Shown here: positions 32,915-43,210 of the stretch, in pieces
Numbering within the stretch: position 1 is the stretch's first letter
How the letters are laid out: every line of letters starts with the position of its first letter
Assembly: GCF_020731285.1 (NCBI RefSeq)
Contig: NZ_JAJFOW010000002.1
Location: forward strand, 62,001 to 126,000
Direction: 5' to 3'
From: Cohnella baijiui
GTDB taxonomy: Bacteria; Bacillota; Bacilli; Paenibacillales; Paenibacillaceae
DNA length: 64,000 bases
Notes under the pieces: generated by a model
The model's input: only the letters and a program-made list of their open reading frames with translations
Databases searched by the model: none
Told to the model about the DNA's origin: nothing
Translations under genes and position numbers: made by a program

Positions 32915-34785
32915 CAGGCTTCCGCTCCTTTCTCCGCTAGGGAACGATCATCTCGGAAAGGCAGTACGGCTTCGACGCAAGTGCCCTCGTCCGTTAGCAC
33001 ATAGCGCAGGCCGTACGCTTCCCCGCAGTGCAATTGAATCCGGCGGTGCACGTTCATCGTGCCGTAGCCGTAGCCGGATCCGCCGCCATCCGCCGCCTCC
33101 CCGGCCGGTCCAGGTCCGCCCGACGGCGGATGCCGGAGCGCGCGGTTCATCGTTTCCGCGTCGCAGCCCCGCCCGTTGTCGGCCACGCGCAGCACGAGCG
33201 TCGCTCCGTCGATCGCGGCCGAGATCGAGATCCGGCAGTCGCCCGTCCGGCCGGCGAAGCCGTGGACGATGGCGTTCTCCGCCAGCGGCTGCAGGCAGAA
33301 ATGCGGGATCGGAATATCTGCGAGATCGGCAGGGACCTGAATGTCGACCCGGAGATTCTCCATCATCATCCGCTGAATATGCAGGTACGCTTCGACCTGC
33401 TTGATCTCCCCGGACAGCGGGATCCACGCCTGCCCCCGGTTCAGGCCGTACCGGAACACGTTGGCCAGCGAACGCACGATCGCGCTCGTTTCCTCATCCC
33501 CCGATAGGATCGCCCGGCAATTGATCAGATCGAGCGTATTATATAGGAAGTGCGGGTTAATCTGCGCGTTCAACAGCTCCAGCTGCAGCTGGCGACGCTC
33601 GATCTCCTCGGCGAACGACTTCTCGATCAGCCCGTGCATGGTGACGAGCATGGAGGCGAACTTCTGGTTCAGCGCGTCCACCTCATAGATGCCGGAATGC
33701 AAAGACGGCAGCGGCTCCTCGAAAGCCAGCACCTCCGGACGCTGAACGGCGCCGACCAGACGCGTGATCGGCACGGTCACCCGAACGACGATTCGCCGGA
33801 CCCAGTAGCCGGCGATCAGCAGCGCGGCCGCGGCCGTAACGGCGCCGATGGCCGAGATGGCCCACGTATACCGATTGAAGTGGCTCTCCGGCACGATCGT
33901 CAGCAGCTTCCAGCCGTTGTCCATCGTCTCCTGCATGACGCGATGGCGCTCGCCGTCGATCCGCGCCACGAACGAGCCTTCCGCGTTCGCCGCCGCGCGG
34001 ACGTACGGCAGGTCGCCGACCGGCTCCAGGAACCGGTATCGCTCGCTGTAGATCACCCTGCCGCTCTCGTCCATCAGCAGATGATAGCCTTGCTTCAGCG
34101 CGGCGTTGTCGAAGACGCTGCGAATGCTGCCCGTATCCGCGCCGATGATGACCGTTCCGATCGTCCGGCCGTCCTTGATGCTCGTCTTGCGCGTCGCCGA
34201 GTAGATCATCGCGGCGCTCGCGCGACCCGCCCTTTGCCCCCACCAGGCGTTCTGCCGCTCACCGCCGCTGAGCGCCTTGTACCACGGCTGCTCCCACAGG
34301 TCGTCGTCCTTGTAGATGCCGGTGACCGGATCGTAATGATCGGTGGCCAGCGCGTAGAGCCCGCTCCCCGGTCCCAGCGCGACGGACACGGCGTAGGATT
34401 GCTGAACGGCGGTGCCGGAACCCGAATCGTTCAGGAGCGACAGCAGGGACAGGTTCTGAAGATTCGCCTGCAGCGCGAAAAAGTCTTCGACCGCCTCGAA
34501 CGGCGCCGGATGGGCGCTCTCGAGCAAATTCTCGATCGACTGGTTCGTCAGCAGGAATGCGGCCATGTTATTCATCGTATCGAACTGGTACGCCAGGTTC
34601 CGTCGGACGAACGCCGTCGATTGCTCGGCCAACTGCCGGGTATGGTCGTTCTGCACCCGAATGAGGATGTAGCTGGCCGAGGCCGCGAACAGCGCGATAA
34701 ACGTCACGATGAGCGCGTAGATCGGAAGGCTGAGCTGATGCATCAGGCTCGCCGGGGGTTTGCGTTTCTCCGGGGTGGCTGCCAT
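32914..34785 (-). CDS. Sensor histidine kinase (YesM-like)
   Basis: 623 residues from the ATG at 34785, chosen for the AGGGAGG just upstream. A first membrane segment lies at about 18-41 (SLPIYALIVTFIALFAASAS), an extracellular dCache-like sensor domain follows to about 300, then a second membrane segment and a HAMP linker. The phosphoacceptor histidine is in INPHFLYNTLDLINC, and the ATP-binding domain shows LQPLAENAIVHGF (N box) and VADNGRGCD (G1). It would phosphorylate the response regulator whose gene overlaps its stop. The upstream giant glycosidase gene ends 70 bases away on the same strand. Confidence 0.94.
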   Translation of the reverse strand: MAATPEKRKPPASLMHQLSLPIYALIVTFIALFAASASYILIRVQNDHTRQLAEQSTAFVRRNLAYQFDTMNNMAAFLLTNQSIENLLESAHPAPFEAVEDFFALQANLQNLSLLSLLNDSGSGTAVQQSYAVSVALGPGSGLYALATDHYDPVTGIYKDDDLWEQPWYKALSGGERQNAWWGQRAGRASAAMIYSATRKTSIKDGRTIGTVIIGADTGSIRSVFDNAALKQGYHLLMDESGRVIYSERYRFLEPVGDLPYVRAAANAEGSFVARIDGERHRVMQETMDNGWKLLTIVPESHFNRYTWAISAIGAVTAAAALLIAGYWVRRIVVRVTVPITRLVGAVQRPEVLAFEEPLPSLHSGIYEVDALNQKFASMLVTMHGLIEKSFAEEIERRQLQLELLNAQINPHFLYNTLDLINCRAILSGDEETSAIVRSLANVFRYGLNRGQAWIPLSGEIKQVEAYLHIQRMMMENLRVDIQVPADLADIPIPHFCLQPLAENAIVHGFAGRTGDCRISISAAIDGATLVLRVADNGRGCDAETMNRALRHPPSGGPGPAGEAADGGGSGYGYGTMNVHRRIQLHCGEAYGLRYVLTDEGTCVEAVLPFRDDRSLAEKGAEA

Positions 34786-34854
34786 GTTCTCCCTCCGATC
34801 CGCTTGCCGGATGTACCATCGTCCAATTTCCCGAACCATTCGATGGATCCAGGA

Positions 34855-37800
34855 TTAGGTCCGTTGCAAATAAGCGATATCCCGCTGCAGGCTTTCCGCG
34901 AACGCGGTTTCGATCTTCTTGCCGCTTTGCTCCTGAATTTCCTGCAACAGCGGTTTATAGTTCACTTTCGTCTTGTCCTTCGCGCTCTCCTGCTGAATGG
35001 TCTTGGCCTTGGCCAACAGGCTCTGCAGAACGTCTTTCGCCCGGATCCAGCCTTGCGCGTAACCGAAATTCAGCATGTCGTCCAGCTCCCCGACATCAAA
35101 GGTGACCCGAAGCGTCGCTTCGGCCGTCGATCGGTTGCCCGCCCGATCCGCGGCTTCGGCGGTCAGGCGATGGTCCCCGGCTTCCAGGGACAATGGAGCG
35201 ACGGCGAATCCGTTCGCGATCGGATGGCCGTCCAAGGCGAAGGCCGCTTCCGCGATCCCGCTCAGCGCATCCCGGACGTCGAAGACCAGCGTTCCCTTTC
35301 CCAATCGCGAGACGGCCGCAGGGCCGGCATATCGGATCGTCGGCGGGGTGCCGTCCACCGTCACCTCGGCGGTCGCCCTGAAGCCCCCGCCCGTCGTCGT
35401 CGCCGCGATCGCGGCCGTGCCTTCGGCTGCGGCCCGGACGACCCCGTCGCCGGCCACCCGGGCAACCTGCTCGTCACTGCTGGACCAAGTCACGCTGCGA
35501 TCGGCGGCATTCGCGGGCGTCACGGTCGCCTTGACGACGCCCTGTTCTCCGGGCCGCAGCAGCAGCGTCCCCGGCGAAACGGCGACGCCCGTCGCCGCGA
35601 CGGGCACGTCGACGAACAGGAACGCGTCGTACAGCGACGTGTTCTTGGCGTCGGCCGTGCCGGGCGTCCACTGAATGAAGTCGTCGCGGCCGTTCTGGAG
35701 ATCCGCGTCGTTGACGGCGACGTTCAGGCCGATCCGGCCCCCAAGCGCCGGCCGCAGGTCCTTGACGTAAGCCGACGGGATTTTCATCTCGTAGATCGTC
35801 CGGTGCGCCGCTTCGTCCCGGATCGCGGCGAACGGCGTCTGCCCGCTCGCTTCGCCGTTCGGGTTGGGGGCCGTCGCTTGGAAGATCTGCACGAGCTGCG
35901 CCCCCGCATCCGTGAGCGCGAATCCCCACTCGACGTCGTCCGGCCCGTACGGCGACTCCCTGTTCAGCAGCGGATCGAGACTGATCTGAACGGAATCGTT
36001 CTTCCACAGGTTCGCCGCGTTCTCCGACTGCTTGTGGATGTCGTCCGTCACCGATACCGCCAGGTACAATCCGTCCGCGTCCCATTTGGCATAGGCGATC
36101 GCCTCCAAATTGTCCGGGTCGTGGTACCCGCTCGCGTGCTGGAACTTGGTGCGCAGATGGAAGGGATACGCGTCGCTCCAATCGGACAGGTCCCCGTCCA
36201 CCGTCACGCCCCGCGCGCGCTGCGCCAGATTGAAGTCGAGCGGCATCGCGGCATCCCGGAAGATCGTTCGGCCGCCGGTCTCCTCGACGCGAAGATCGAC
36301 GGGGTATTCGTTGAACGGCGCGAGTGCGTGATCCGTCCATCGAAACGCCAGACGAAGCTTGTCGCCTTTCTTCAACACGCTGAAGACGTTCGTCGTCATC
36401 GGCTCCAGCAGGGCCCCGTCCGGTCCGCGGATCGCCACCGTACCCGACTTGTCGGCGGACGAGGTGCCCGTGAGCTCGACCGTGACGACGTTCAGCTCCC
36501 CGATCGGCTGCTGAACGGGCAGCACTCTGGCGCTAATGCCGTCCTCTACCGTCAGCTGCGCCTTCACGGTATCGATTAACGCGCCGGCATAGCGGACCTC
36601 GAACCCGATCGCGTACTTTCCGTTGGCCGCGTCCGCCGGCACGGACACGGCATAGGGCAAATCCGCCGATCCGCGTGCGGGAACGGTCGCCGTTTCGGCT
36701 GCCGGCGGCTGCGTCGTCGCCCAGCCCTCCGGCAGCTTCAGCAAGACGTCGATGGGGCGGGGAACGTCCGTATCGTTGATCAGGGACAGCGTGAAGCTCC
36801 GGGTCTGGCCAGCTTCGCCGTTCGCCTGGATCGGCGTGACGACGGCGCGGATGCCCGCGAAGCGAACCGGCTCGGAGCCTACGATCGCCTGCACGGCGCC
36901 CGCGAACTCGCGCGCCAGCAGATTGTAAGCGTAGCTCTCCGCGTAGTCGCCCCGCGCGTGGGCCGCCTCTGCCAGCCGGCCGTACCGGTTCATCCGCAGC
37001 ACCGCGGCGGCGGAGACGGGCAGGATGCCGTCGTCGCCTTTTTTGGCCGCGAAGGCGGCTGCCGCGGCTTGAACGGCCGGCTTGTAATCCAATCCGTTCG
37101 GCGAGGCGTCGCCCAGCGCGCTTGCCAGCGCAACGGAGGCGCGTTCGGCTAAATTGTAGACGGCCTCCAGCACCACGTCGGCGGGCGCCCGCTCCACCGT
37201 CCCGTCCGCGATCTGTCCGGCGATTCGCGCCATGAGCGCGTAACTGTCCCGGATGCCCCGCTCGAGCCCGGCCGCGCCGGACGGACTGACGGCGGCCGCC
37301 CCGAGCGCGGAGGCGATCCGGTTCAGCTCCGCCAGATCGCCGTCGACGGCGGCGCCGCTCTCGGCCGTGCGCAGCCGTTCCAGCTTGGCGGACGCCTCCG
37401 CGCGCTTGGCCTCGATCAGTTGCGCCGCGGCTTGGCGGACGAAGCTTGCGGGCACGCCCGTCAAGTAGACGGGCGCGCTCCCGACGGTCAGCGGCGACGC
37501 GCCGTTCGCCGATGCGAGCGGCAGCGCGACGCCGTTCACGTCCTTCGCCGTCACGCCCGCCGCGTCGAACGGCAGCGAGACGACGGACGTCGCCGGCTTG
37601 ACGGCCGGATCGTCCTTGGCGTCGACATGGCGCCATGCGACGACGACGGGCCGTGCGCCGTTCAGGAACACCTCCACCGAGACGTTCGGATCTCCCGCGT
37701 CCCAAGTGCCGACGTACCTAGCCCGATCCAGCTCGGTCATCAGCTGGTTGACGGCCGCGTAAGCCAGCTTCGGCCGGCCGTCGTTGTCCGTGATGCCCCA

Positions 37801-40533
37801 GAAGATGTCGTAATAGCGGTCGTCGGTGCCGTCGTTCTTATAGTTGTAATATTCGTAGGCCTTCACCTGATCCATCGTCATGTAGTTCAGGAATGCGCGG
37901 ACGATGTAGTCCCGCTGCGTCTCCTCCGAGACGGACGGATAGCCGGCTTTGGCCGTCGGCCAGCCGCCCTCGGTCAAGTAATAATCCTTCCAGCCCCCGT
38001 AAGCGTTCACGAGATCCTTGACGCCGCCGATCAGCTTCGACAGCGAGCCGTCCGGCATCGAATTGTAGACGTAAGGATGGAAAGAATAGGCGTCGGCATA
38101 ATCGTACGAGCCGAGAGCCAACTCCTTCGGCAGCACGCTGAGGACGCTGGAGGTATGATCGCCGGCCAGCAGCATGGCGTCGGGGTCCGCCTTCTTCAAG
38201 TTCAGATAGGCGGTCTTCTGGATTTGCACGAACTCTTCCGGGATGTACGGCTTGGAGAAGATCTCCGGCTCGTTCGGCATCTCCCACTGCCGGATCTTCC
38301 CCTTGTACCGGTCGACCGTCCGGTAGACGAAATCGCCCATCGCCTGCAGCGAAGCGGCCGTATTGACGGTGCCGTTCTGATAGTACGCGTTTTTGTCGAT
38401 GCCGAGCACCGTAATCTGGTTGAACCCGTAACCGTACAGCTTGTTCAGCAAAGCGTCCGATTCGGTATAGTCATAGATTTTGGTGCCGGAGGCGTCCTTC
38501 GCATTCCTGTCCGCCGTTTCCCAGACGATGCCGGAGCGGTGGTGCCGCGCGCCCAGCTTGCGGGCGCCGTCGATGATGTCGTCCTTCCAATTCAGCGCGT
38601 AATGCGTATTCAGGCCGAAGACGCTCTCGTTGTCGAGATCGGGCGGCCCGACGGGCGCGGCGCGGCTCGCGATCGCGAAACGCATGGCCTTCGCCAAGCC
38701 GGGCTGATCATCGCCGTCGACCGCGAAGCTCGCCGACACGTCGTACGTCCCGACGGCGCTAAGCCCGGGGGCGAAGCTCAGCGTATCGGAGAGCCGTTCG
38801 TCCGCTCCCAGCGCATACGACTTGGTGCCGGAGACGACGAGCGCCTTGTCTCCGTCCGCCCGGCGCACGGCATAGTCGATCCGGAACGCGTGCGCGGCCG
38901 CTCCCGCGTCCAGCGACAAGGCGAGGCCGGGCGCCTCCTCCGTCGTATAGATGCCCGTATAGTTGCCGGCCGGCTGCAGATCGACCACGTAAGGCAGCGC
39001 GATCGGCGCGATCTCGAAGTCGTCGACCATCAGGTCGATGCCGCCGACGACGTTCCATTGGAAATAGCCCTTCGTCCGCGCGAGCGCGTCGGAATCTTCT
39101 CCGCTCGCGACCTCTGCGCCGTCGATGAACAGCCGGTGCTTGATGCCGCTCACGCGCAGCTCGTAATCGTGCCAGTCACCGAGCAGCGACTGCACGTAGT
39201 TGGCGATGTAGTAGTTGCCCCCCAGCGTCGTCTTGCGCATGAGGAAATACTTCGAATTGTGCGTCGCCCACTCCAACGCGTTGTTGTTCGCGTCGTCCGT
39301 CGCGCGGTACCGCAGCCGCCACGTGTTCTGGACCGCGTCGCTCGTGCGCTCGTACTTCGCCTTGAACTTCACGACGAAGTTGTCCGCGTTCTGGTACATG
39401 GGCAGATTCAGCTTGGCGCTGCCCGACCCGTTCAGGCGCAGCACCTGGTTCCCGTCCGGGAGCTTCGCGATCCGGGCGCTGCCCCCCGTCGTCCAGCCGG
39501 CGGGCGAGCCGTTCGGCGCATCCGATTCGAAGTCGTTCGCGTACGGCAGAAGCGCGCCGATCGGCACGACGATCTCGCCCGTCGCCGGATACCGCGCCGT
39601 CCGACCCGCGTCGTCTTGCGCGGCGATGTGGTAGCGAATGAACCCGGCGCGGTTCGTGCCCGGAATCGTCGCCGAATACGTGGCGCTTCCGACCGATGCG
39701 GCCTGCAGCGCCAGGCTCGGCGTCCCGTCGCCATAGGCGTAGTAGACGCTGGCCGACACCGAGGAAGCGCCTTCATCCGCGACCGTAAAAAGGACCGGCA
39801 GATCGGCATAATACGGCACCTCCGCCGCGGGCGCGTGCCGGATCGCTATGGCGCCGGCCGGATCGTCTAGCTTTCGCACCTCGACCCGCGCGAATGCGGC
39901 CGACACCGCCGGCCCGACGCTCTTCAAGGCAAAGCCCACGCCGCCGGTCGGAAGCGACGCGTCGGTGAAAGCCGCGGCCCGGACGCCGTCGACGTCGAGC
40001 GCGAAGGCGCTGCCCTTCGCGACGATCCGGTATTGGTGAACGTCCGTCAGCCGGAAGTCGGCCAGCGTCGTCGAGAGATCGACGGTCGTTCCCACCTGAA
40101 CGCTGGCCGAGGCGTTCGGATACTTCCACAGCTCGACCCGGTTCTCGTTTTTGAATTCCAAAAAATAATAGCTGGTGCCGGAGCTGTAGCGAAACAACGC
40201 CCGGAAGCGGTCGCCCTGCGCGGCAAAGGAAAAGCTGTAGTCCGCGTTGGTATAGGCGAACTTCGACGCCTTCACGACCGCGCGCTGCGGCGAAGCTTCG
40301 GCCGTCGCGCCGGCGAGCCGCGCCTCCGCCCCGCTCCCCTGCACCTGCCAGGCCGCGCTGCCGAACGTGTCCCAGTTGCCGAGCCCGCTTTCGAAGCCGT
40401 CCGCAAATAGCGGCGCGTCCGGCGCCGCGAGTGTTTCTGAAGCCTCCTCGGCGGACGCCGGGAGGGGAAAGCCCTGGAACAGAAGAGCCGATACGAGAAG
40501 CAGATAAAGAAGCATGCTGAAACGCTTGTTCAT
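34855..40533 (-). CDS. 1,892-residue secreted multi-domain glycoside hydrolase (clan GH-A type)
   Basis: The ATG at 40533 (GCGGAGGC upstream) begins MNKRFSMLLYLLLVSALLFQ, a signal peptide cut near residue 27. Domains in order: a laminin-G-like carbohydrate-binding module (about 40-205), Ig-like and second binding region (to about 620), a TIM barrel (about 625-985) with the likely acid/base in EMPNEPEIF near E755 and nucleophile in YYLTEGGWPT near E854, a helical linker, an NPCBM/Big-like region, a CBM9-like domain (VDGDLSDWSDAYPF onward, about 1420-1640), a Big_2 domain (VAVSPGTLLLRPGEQG), an Ig-like domain and a helical C-terminus. Acid/base and nucleophile spacing fits GH39/GH5-type retaining enzymes. 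Substrate unknown. No cell-wall anchor motif was seen. Confidence 0.75.
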   Translation of the reverse strand: MNKRFSMLLYLLLVSALLFQGFPLPASAEEASETLAAPDAPLFADGFESGLGNWDTFGSAAWQVQGSGAEARLAGATAEASPQRAVVKASKFAYTNADYSFSFAAQGDRFRALFRYSSGTSYYFLEFKNENRVELWKYPNASASVQVGTTVDLSTTLADFRLTDVHQYRIVAKGSAFALDVDGVRAAAFTDASLPTGGVGFALKSVGPAVSAAFARVEVRKLDDPAGAIAIRHAPAAEVPYYADLPVLFTVADEGASSVSASVYYAYGDGTPSLALQAASVGSATYSATIPGTNRAGFIRYHIAAQDDAGRTARYPATGEIVVPIGALLPYANDFESDAPNGSPAGWTTGGSARIAKLPDGNQVLRLNGSGSAKLNLPMYQNADNFVVKFKAKYERTSDAVQNTWRLRYRATDDANNNALEWATHNSKYFLMRKTTLGGNYYIANYVQSLLGDWHDYELRVSGIKHRLFIDGAEVASGEDSDALARTKGYFQWNVVGGIDLMVDDFEIAPIALPYVVDLQPAGNYTGIYTTEEAPGLALSLDAGAAAHAFRIDYAVRRADGDKALVVSGTKSYALGADERLSDTLSFAPGLSAVGTYDVSASFAVDGDDQPGLAKAMRFAIASRAAPVGPPDLDNESVFGLNTHYALNWKDDIIDGARKLGARHHRSGIVWETADRNAKDASGTKIYDYTESDALLNKLYGYGFNQITVLGIDKNAYYQNGTVNTAASLQAMGDFVYRTVDRYKGKIRQWEMPNEPEIFSKPYIPEEFVQIQKTAYLNLKKADPDAMLLAGDHTSSVLSVLPKELALGSYDYADAYSFHPYVYNSMPDGSLSKLIGGVKDLVNAYGGWKDYYLTEGGWPTAKAGYPSVSEETQRDYIVRAFLNYMTMDQVKAYEYYNYKNDGTDDRYYDIFWGITDNDGRPKLAYAAVNQLMTELDRARYVGTWDAGDPNVSVEVFLNGARPVVVAWRHVDAKDDPAVKPATSVVSLPFDAAGVTAKDVNGVALPLASANGASPLTVGSAPVYLTGVPASFVRQAAAQLIEAKRAEASAKLERLRTAESGAAVDGDLAELNRIASALGAAAVSPSGAAGLERGIRDSYALMARIAGQIADGTVERAPADVVLEAVYNLAERASVALASALGDASPNGLDYKPAVQAAAAAFAAKKGDDGILPVSAAAVLRMNRYGRLAEAAHARGDYAESYAYNLLAREFAGAVQAIVGSEPVRFAGIRAVVTPIQANGEAGQTRSFTLSLINDTDVPRPIDVLLKLPEGWATTQPPAAETATVPARGSADLPYAVSVPADAANGKYAIGFEVRYAGALIDTVKAQLTVEDGISARVLPVQQPIGELNVVTVELTGTSSADKSGTVAIRGPDGALLEPMTTNVFSVLKKGDKLRLAFRWTDHALAPFNEYPVDLRVEETGGRTIFRDAAMPLDFNLAQRARGVTVDGDLSDWSDAYPFHLRTKFQHASGYHDPDNLEAIAYAKWDADGLYLAVSVTDDIHKQSENAANLWKNDSVQISLDPLLNRESPYGPDDVEWGFALTDAGAQLVQIFQATAPNPNGEASGQTPFAAIRDEAAHRTIYEMKIPSAYVKDLRPALGGRIGLNVAVNDADLQNGRDDFIQWTPGTADAKNTSLYDAFLFVDVPVAATGVAVSPGTLLLRPGEQGVVKATVTPANAADRSVTWSSSDEQVARVAGDGVVRAAAEGTAAIAATTTGGGFRATAEVTVDGTPPTIRYAGPAAVSRLGKGTLVFDVRDALSGIAEAAFALDGHPIANGFAVAPLSLEAGDHRLTAEAADRAGNRSTAEATLRVTFDVGELDDMLNFGYAQGWIRAKDVLQSLLAKAKTIQQESAKDKTKVNYKPLLQEIQEQSGKKIETAFAESLQRDIAYLQRT

Positions 40534-40560
40534 GATGAGACCGCCTCCGCAAACGGCAAA

Positions 40561-40585
40561 GCAGTCCCCGCCGGTCCGGGACTGC
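40561..40585 (-). terminator. Hairpin between SBP gene and giant glycosidase gene
   Basis: GCAGTCCC (40561-40568) pairs with GGGACTGC (40578-40585). Only a short T-run follows, so it probably acts as an attenuator that lowers expression of the downstream gene relative to the solute-binding protein. Confidence 0.5.
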
Positions 40586-40621
40586 CGGAACGGGCGGGAG
40601 ACTGTCTTGCCTCGTCGTATT

Positions 40622-42286
40622 TTACTTGCCGGCTTTCTTTTTGAACGATTCCTCAAGCTCTTTCAGAATCTGGTCGCCGCCCTGGGACTTCCATTTGGTC
40701 ACGAAGTCGTCGAACTTCTTGATGTCGGCGCCCATGATGATCTGCGTGAAGACCGAGTCCCGCATCGTGTTCAGCTCGACGAGCTTGGCGATCTTCGTCG
40801 GCGAATCCAGGTAATTGGAGGCGTCCGTGATCTGGTACTTGTTGTTGATCGCGACGTCGAGCGATTGGGAGAACCGCAGCGGGAGCGATTCGAGATAACG
40901 CGGCCAGCCCTTCAGGCCCGGCGCGAACAGATAGCTTTGCGTCCCGCGGAAATTGCCGTTCTTGTCCTGCTGCGTCTGCGGATCGACCAGATCGGTAACC
41001 GTCTTCAGCTTGCCGTCCACGATGTTGTAGTCTTCGCCTTCGATGCCCCAGACGGTCAGCATCTGATTCTCGGGAGAGAGCGAATCCTCGATGATCGACA
41101 GCACCTTTTTCGGATCCTTGGTCTTCGTGCTGATCGCGTTCATTTGGGAGAACGGAGCGCCCATCGGGGCGACCGCGGTGCCGTCCTTGCCGACCAGCGA
41201 ACCGAGCAGCGTCAAGTACTTGAACGGCTCGTCGGCCTGGTTCGGCAGCTTGCCGTCCGCCGCCAGCTTGCCGCTCTTGATCAGCTCGTTCGTCTCCACC
41301 TGGGTGTCGTAGTCGTTGGCGGTCGACCACCAGCCCATCCACGAAAACAGCTTGCCGCTGTAAAGCTTCGCGCGCAGCTGCTCTTCCTTGATCGTCGCGA
41401 ACTCCTTGTCGATGAGCCCTTCCTTATACATCTTCTGCAGGAACAGCAGCGCATCCCGCATGCGCGGGTCGATGTCGTAGTTGCCGAACTGGCCGTCCTT
41501 CTCGGTGAAGAAGCCGGGCGTGACGCCGAATGCGCCGAAGATTTGGTCGAAGGAGTTGTTCGCGTACTTCGTCTGGCCGATCTGCGCCGTATAGCCGCCG
41601 AGCGGAATGACGTCCGGCTTCGCCGCCTTGATCTTCTTCAGCACCTCGTAGTATTCGTCGAGCGTTTTCGGCGCCTCGGCGCCGACCGACGCCAGGTAGT
41701 CCGTCCGGAGCACGAGATTCCAGCGGTAGCCGGCGCCCGGGCCGCCCTGGTAAGGGATGCCGTAAATCTTGCCGTTCACCTTGGCTTGCTCGAATACTTC
41801 CGGCGGCACTTCCTTCATGATGTTCGGCGTATCCTTTTCGTTGATGAGGTCGGTCAGGTCGACGAAGGCGCCTTGGAGCGCGTACTTCTGGAAGTCGTCG
41901 GCGAAGTCGATGCGCGCCACGTCCGGGATGTCGTTGCTCGACATCTTCAGGTTGAGCTTCGTCTTGTACTGCTGAACGTCGACCATCTCGGGAACGATCT
42001 GGATGCCGAGCTTCTTTTCGATCGCTTGCTTGACGACGTCCTTCGTCGGATCGTAAGGCAAGGAAATGTCCTGCGCCTTCAGCCACTTAAGCGTGTAAGG
42101 CTGCGCATCCGAAGCCGAAGGAGCGGCCGATGCGGACGCCGACGCGGAGGGCGAGCTTTCCGGCGACGGCGAGGACGATCCCTCCGCCTGCTGATTGTTG
42201 CTTTTGCCGCATCCCGCCAGCGTCAGCGTGCTGACGAGCAGCACCGACAAGGCGCCGTAACCCCAACTTTTGAATCCTTTTGTCAT
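40622..42286 (-). CDS. Sugar ABC transporter solute-binding lipoprotein
   Basis: 554 residues. The signal peptide ends in a lipobox (LTLAGC, cysteine at 26) followed by a Ser/Pro/Ala-rich linker. The mature part has the cluster-type fold of LplA/YtcQ-like binding proteins: YTLKWLKAQDISLPYDPTKD at the start, then DIPDVARIDFADDFQKYALQ, and NSFDQIFGAFGV. It is anchored outside the membrane and delivers an oligosaccharide to the two permeases encoded just upstream. The order permease-permease-SBP, with no ATPase, is usual in this genus. Confidence 0.93.
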   Translation of the reverse strand: MTKGFKSWGYGALSVLLVSTLTLAGCGKSNNQQAEGSSSPSPESSPSASASASAAPSASDAQPYTLKWLKAQDISLPYDPTKDVVKQAIEKKLGIQIVPEMVDVQQYKTKLNLKMSSNDIPDVARIDFADDFQKYALQGAFVDLTDLINEKDTPNIMKEVPPEVFEQAKVNGKIYGIPYQGGPGAGYRWNLVLRTDYLASVGAEAPKTLDEYYEVLKKIKAAKPDVIPLGGYTAQIGQTKYANNSFDQIFGAFGVTPGFFTEKDGQFGNYDIDPRMRDALLFLQKMYKEGLIDKEFATIKEEQLRAKLYSGKLFSWMGWWSTANDYDTQVETNELIKSGKLAADGKLPNQADEPFKYLTLLGSLVGKDGTAVAPMGAPFSQMNAISTKTKDPKKVLSIIEDSLSPENQMLTVWGIEGEDYNIVDGKLKTVTDLVDPQTQQDKNGNFRGTQSYLFAPGLKGWPRYLESLPLRFSQSLDVAINNKYQITDASNYLDSPTKIAKLVELNTMRDSVFTQIIMGADIKKFDDFVTKWKSQGGDQILKELEESFKKKAGK

Positions 42287-42316
42287 GTCGCGTTATCCCC
42301 CTAGAATAATCTGATG

Positions 42317-43192
42317 CTATCCTTTCACCGAGCCGATCATCATGCCCTGTTCGAAATATTTCTGAACGAACGGGTAGAGAATCAGCATGGGCAAGGCCAC
42401 GATGACGATGGCAGCCATCTGGATGCCGATCGTGGGCGGAGGCGTTCGCCCCGCCGCTTCGAGCAGCTCCGGCGGCAAGCTGGAGCTGGCGACGATGGTG
42501 CGCAAGACGAGCTGAACCGGCGCTTTGTGCCAATCCGTCACGTACAGCAGCGCGTTAAAAAAGTCGTTCCAGTAGGTGACCAGGTAGAGCAGGCCGACCG
42601 AGGCGATCGCCGGCATCGAAATCGGGATGACGATCGAGCGGAGAATGCGGAGCTCGGACGCGCCGTCGATGGCGGCCGATTCCCGCAGGCTCTCGGGGAT
42701 GCCTTCGAAGAACGTCTTCATGATGATCATGTTGAACGCGCTGAAAGCCATGACCAGAATGAGGACGTAATCGGTATTCAGCAGCCCCAGGTTTTTGATC
42801 GTGATATAAGTCGGAATCATGCCGCCTTTGAACAGCATGGTGAACACGAAAATCAGGAGCAGGAACCGCCGGCCGGGCAGCCGCTTTTCCGCCAGCGCGT
42901 AGGCCGCCATCGCGGTGAGCAGCAGCGCGAGCAGGACGCCTCCCGCCGTGTTGCGGAGCGTGACGCCGTAAGCGCCGTAGATCAGCGAGCCTTTCTTCAG
43001 CAGGTAGGCATAGTAATCGAAGCTGAAGGAGGTCGGGAACAGCACCATGCCGTTCTTGGCGCTGAACACGGAATACGGCGTGACCGAGACGCTGATCACG
43101 TACCAGAACGGAATGACGATGACGACGGTCAGGAGCGTGAGCAAAACATAGTTGGCGACGCCGAACGCGCTCTCGCCTCTCGTAAGCTTCAT
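42317..43192 (-). CDS. Sugar ABC transporter permease (YtcP/LplC type)
   Basis: A 291-residue MalG-type inner-membrane subunit with six segments. The EAA loop that contacts the ATPase reads ESLRESAAIDGASELRIL. It ends in the family-typical PFVQKYFEQGMMIGSVKG. AGGGGG is upstream of the ATG. It lies 30 bases before the SBP gene and 18 bases after its partner permease. Confidence 0.94.
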   Translation of the reverse strand: MKLTRGESAFGVANYVLLTLLTVVIVIPFWYVISVSVTPYSVFSAKNGMVLFPTSFSFDYYAYLLKKGSLIYGAYGVTLRNTAGGVLLALLLTAMAAYALAEKRLPGRRFLLLIFVFTMLFKGGMIPTYITIKNLGLLNTDYVLILVMAFSAFNMIIMKTFFEGIPESLRESAAIDGASELRILRSIVIPISMPAIASVGLLYLVTYWNDFFNALLYVTDWHKAPVQLVLRTIVASSSLPPELLEAAGRTPPPTIGIQMAAIVIVALPMLILYPFVQKYFEQGMMIGSVKG

Positions 43193-43210
43193 GGATCCGA
43201 TTCCCCCTTG

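Noticed and set aside
33550..36579. A 1,009-codon plus-strand open frame
   Set aside because: It is antisense to the sensor kinase and giant glycosidase, is rich in Arg and Asp with no domain, and reflects GC-rich codon bias of the real genes.
37420..39870. An 816-codon plus-strand open frame
   Set aside because: It is antisense to the giant glycosidase and carries no recognisable domain.
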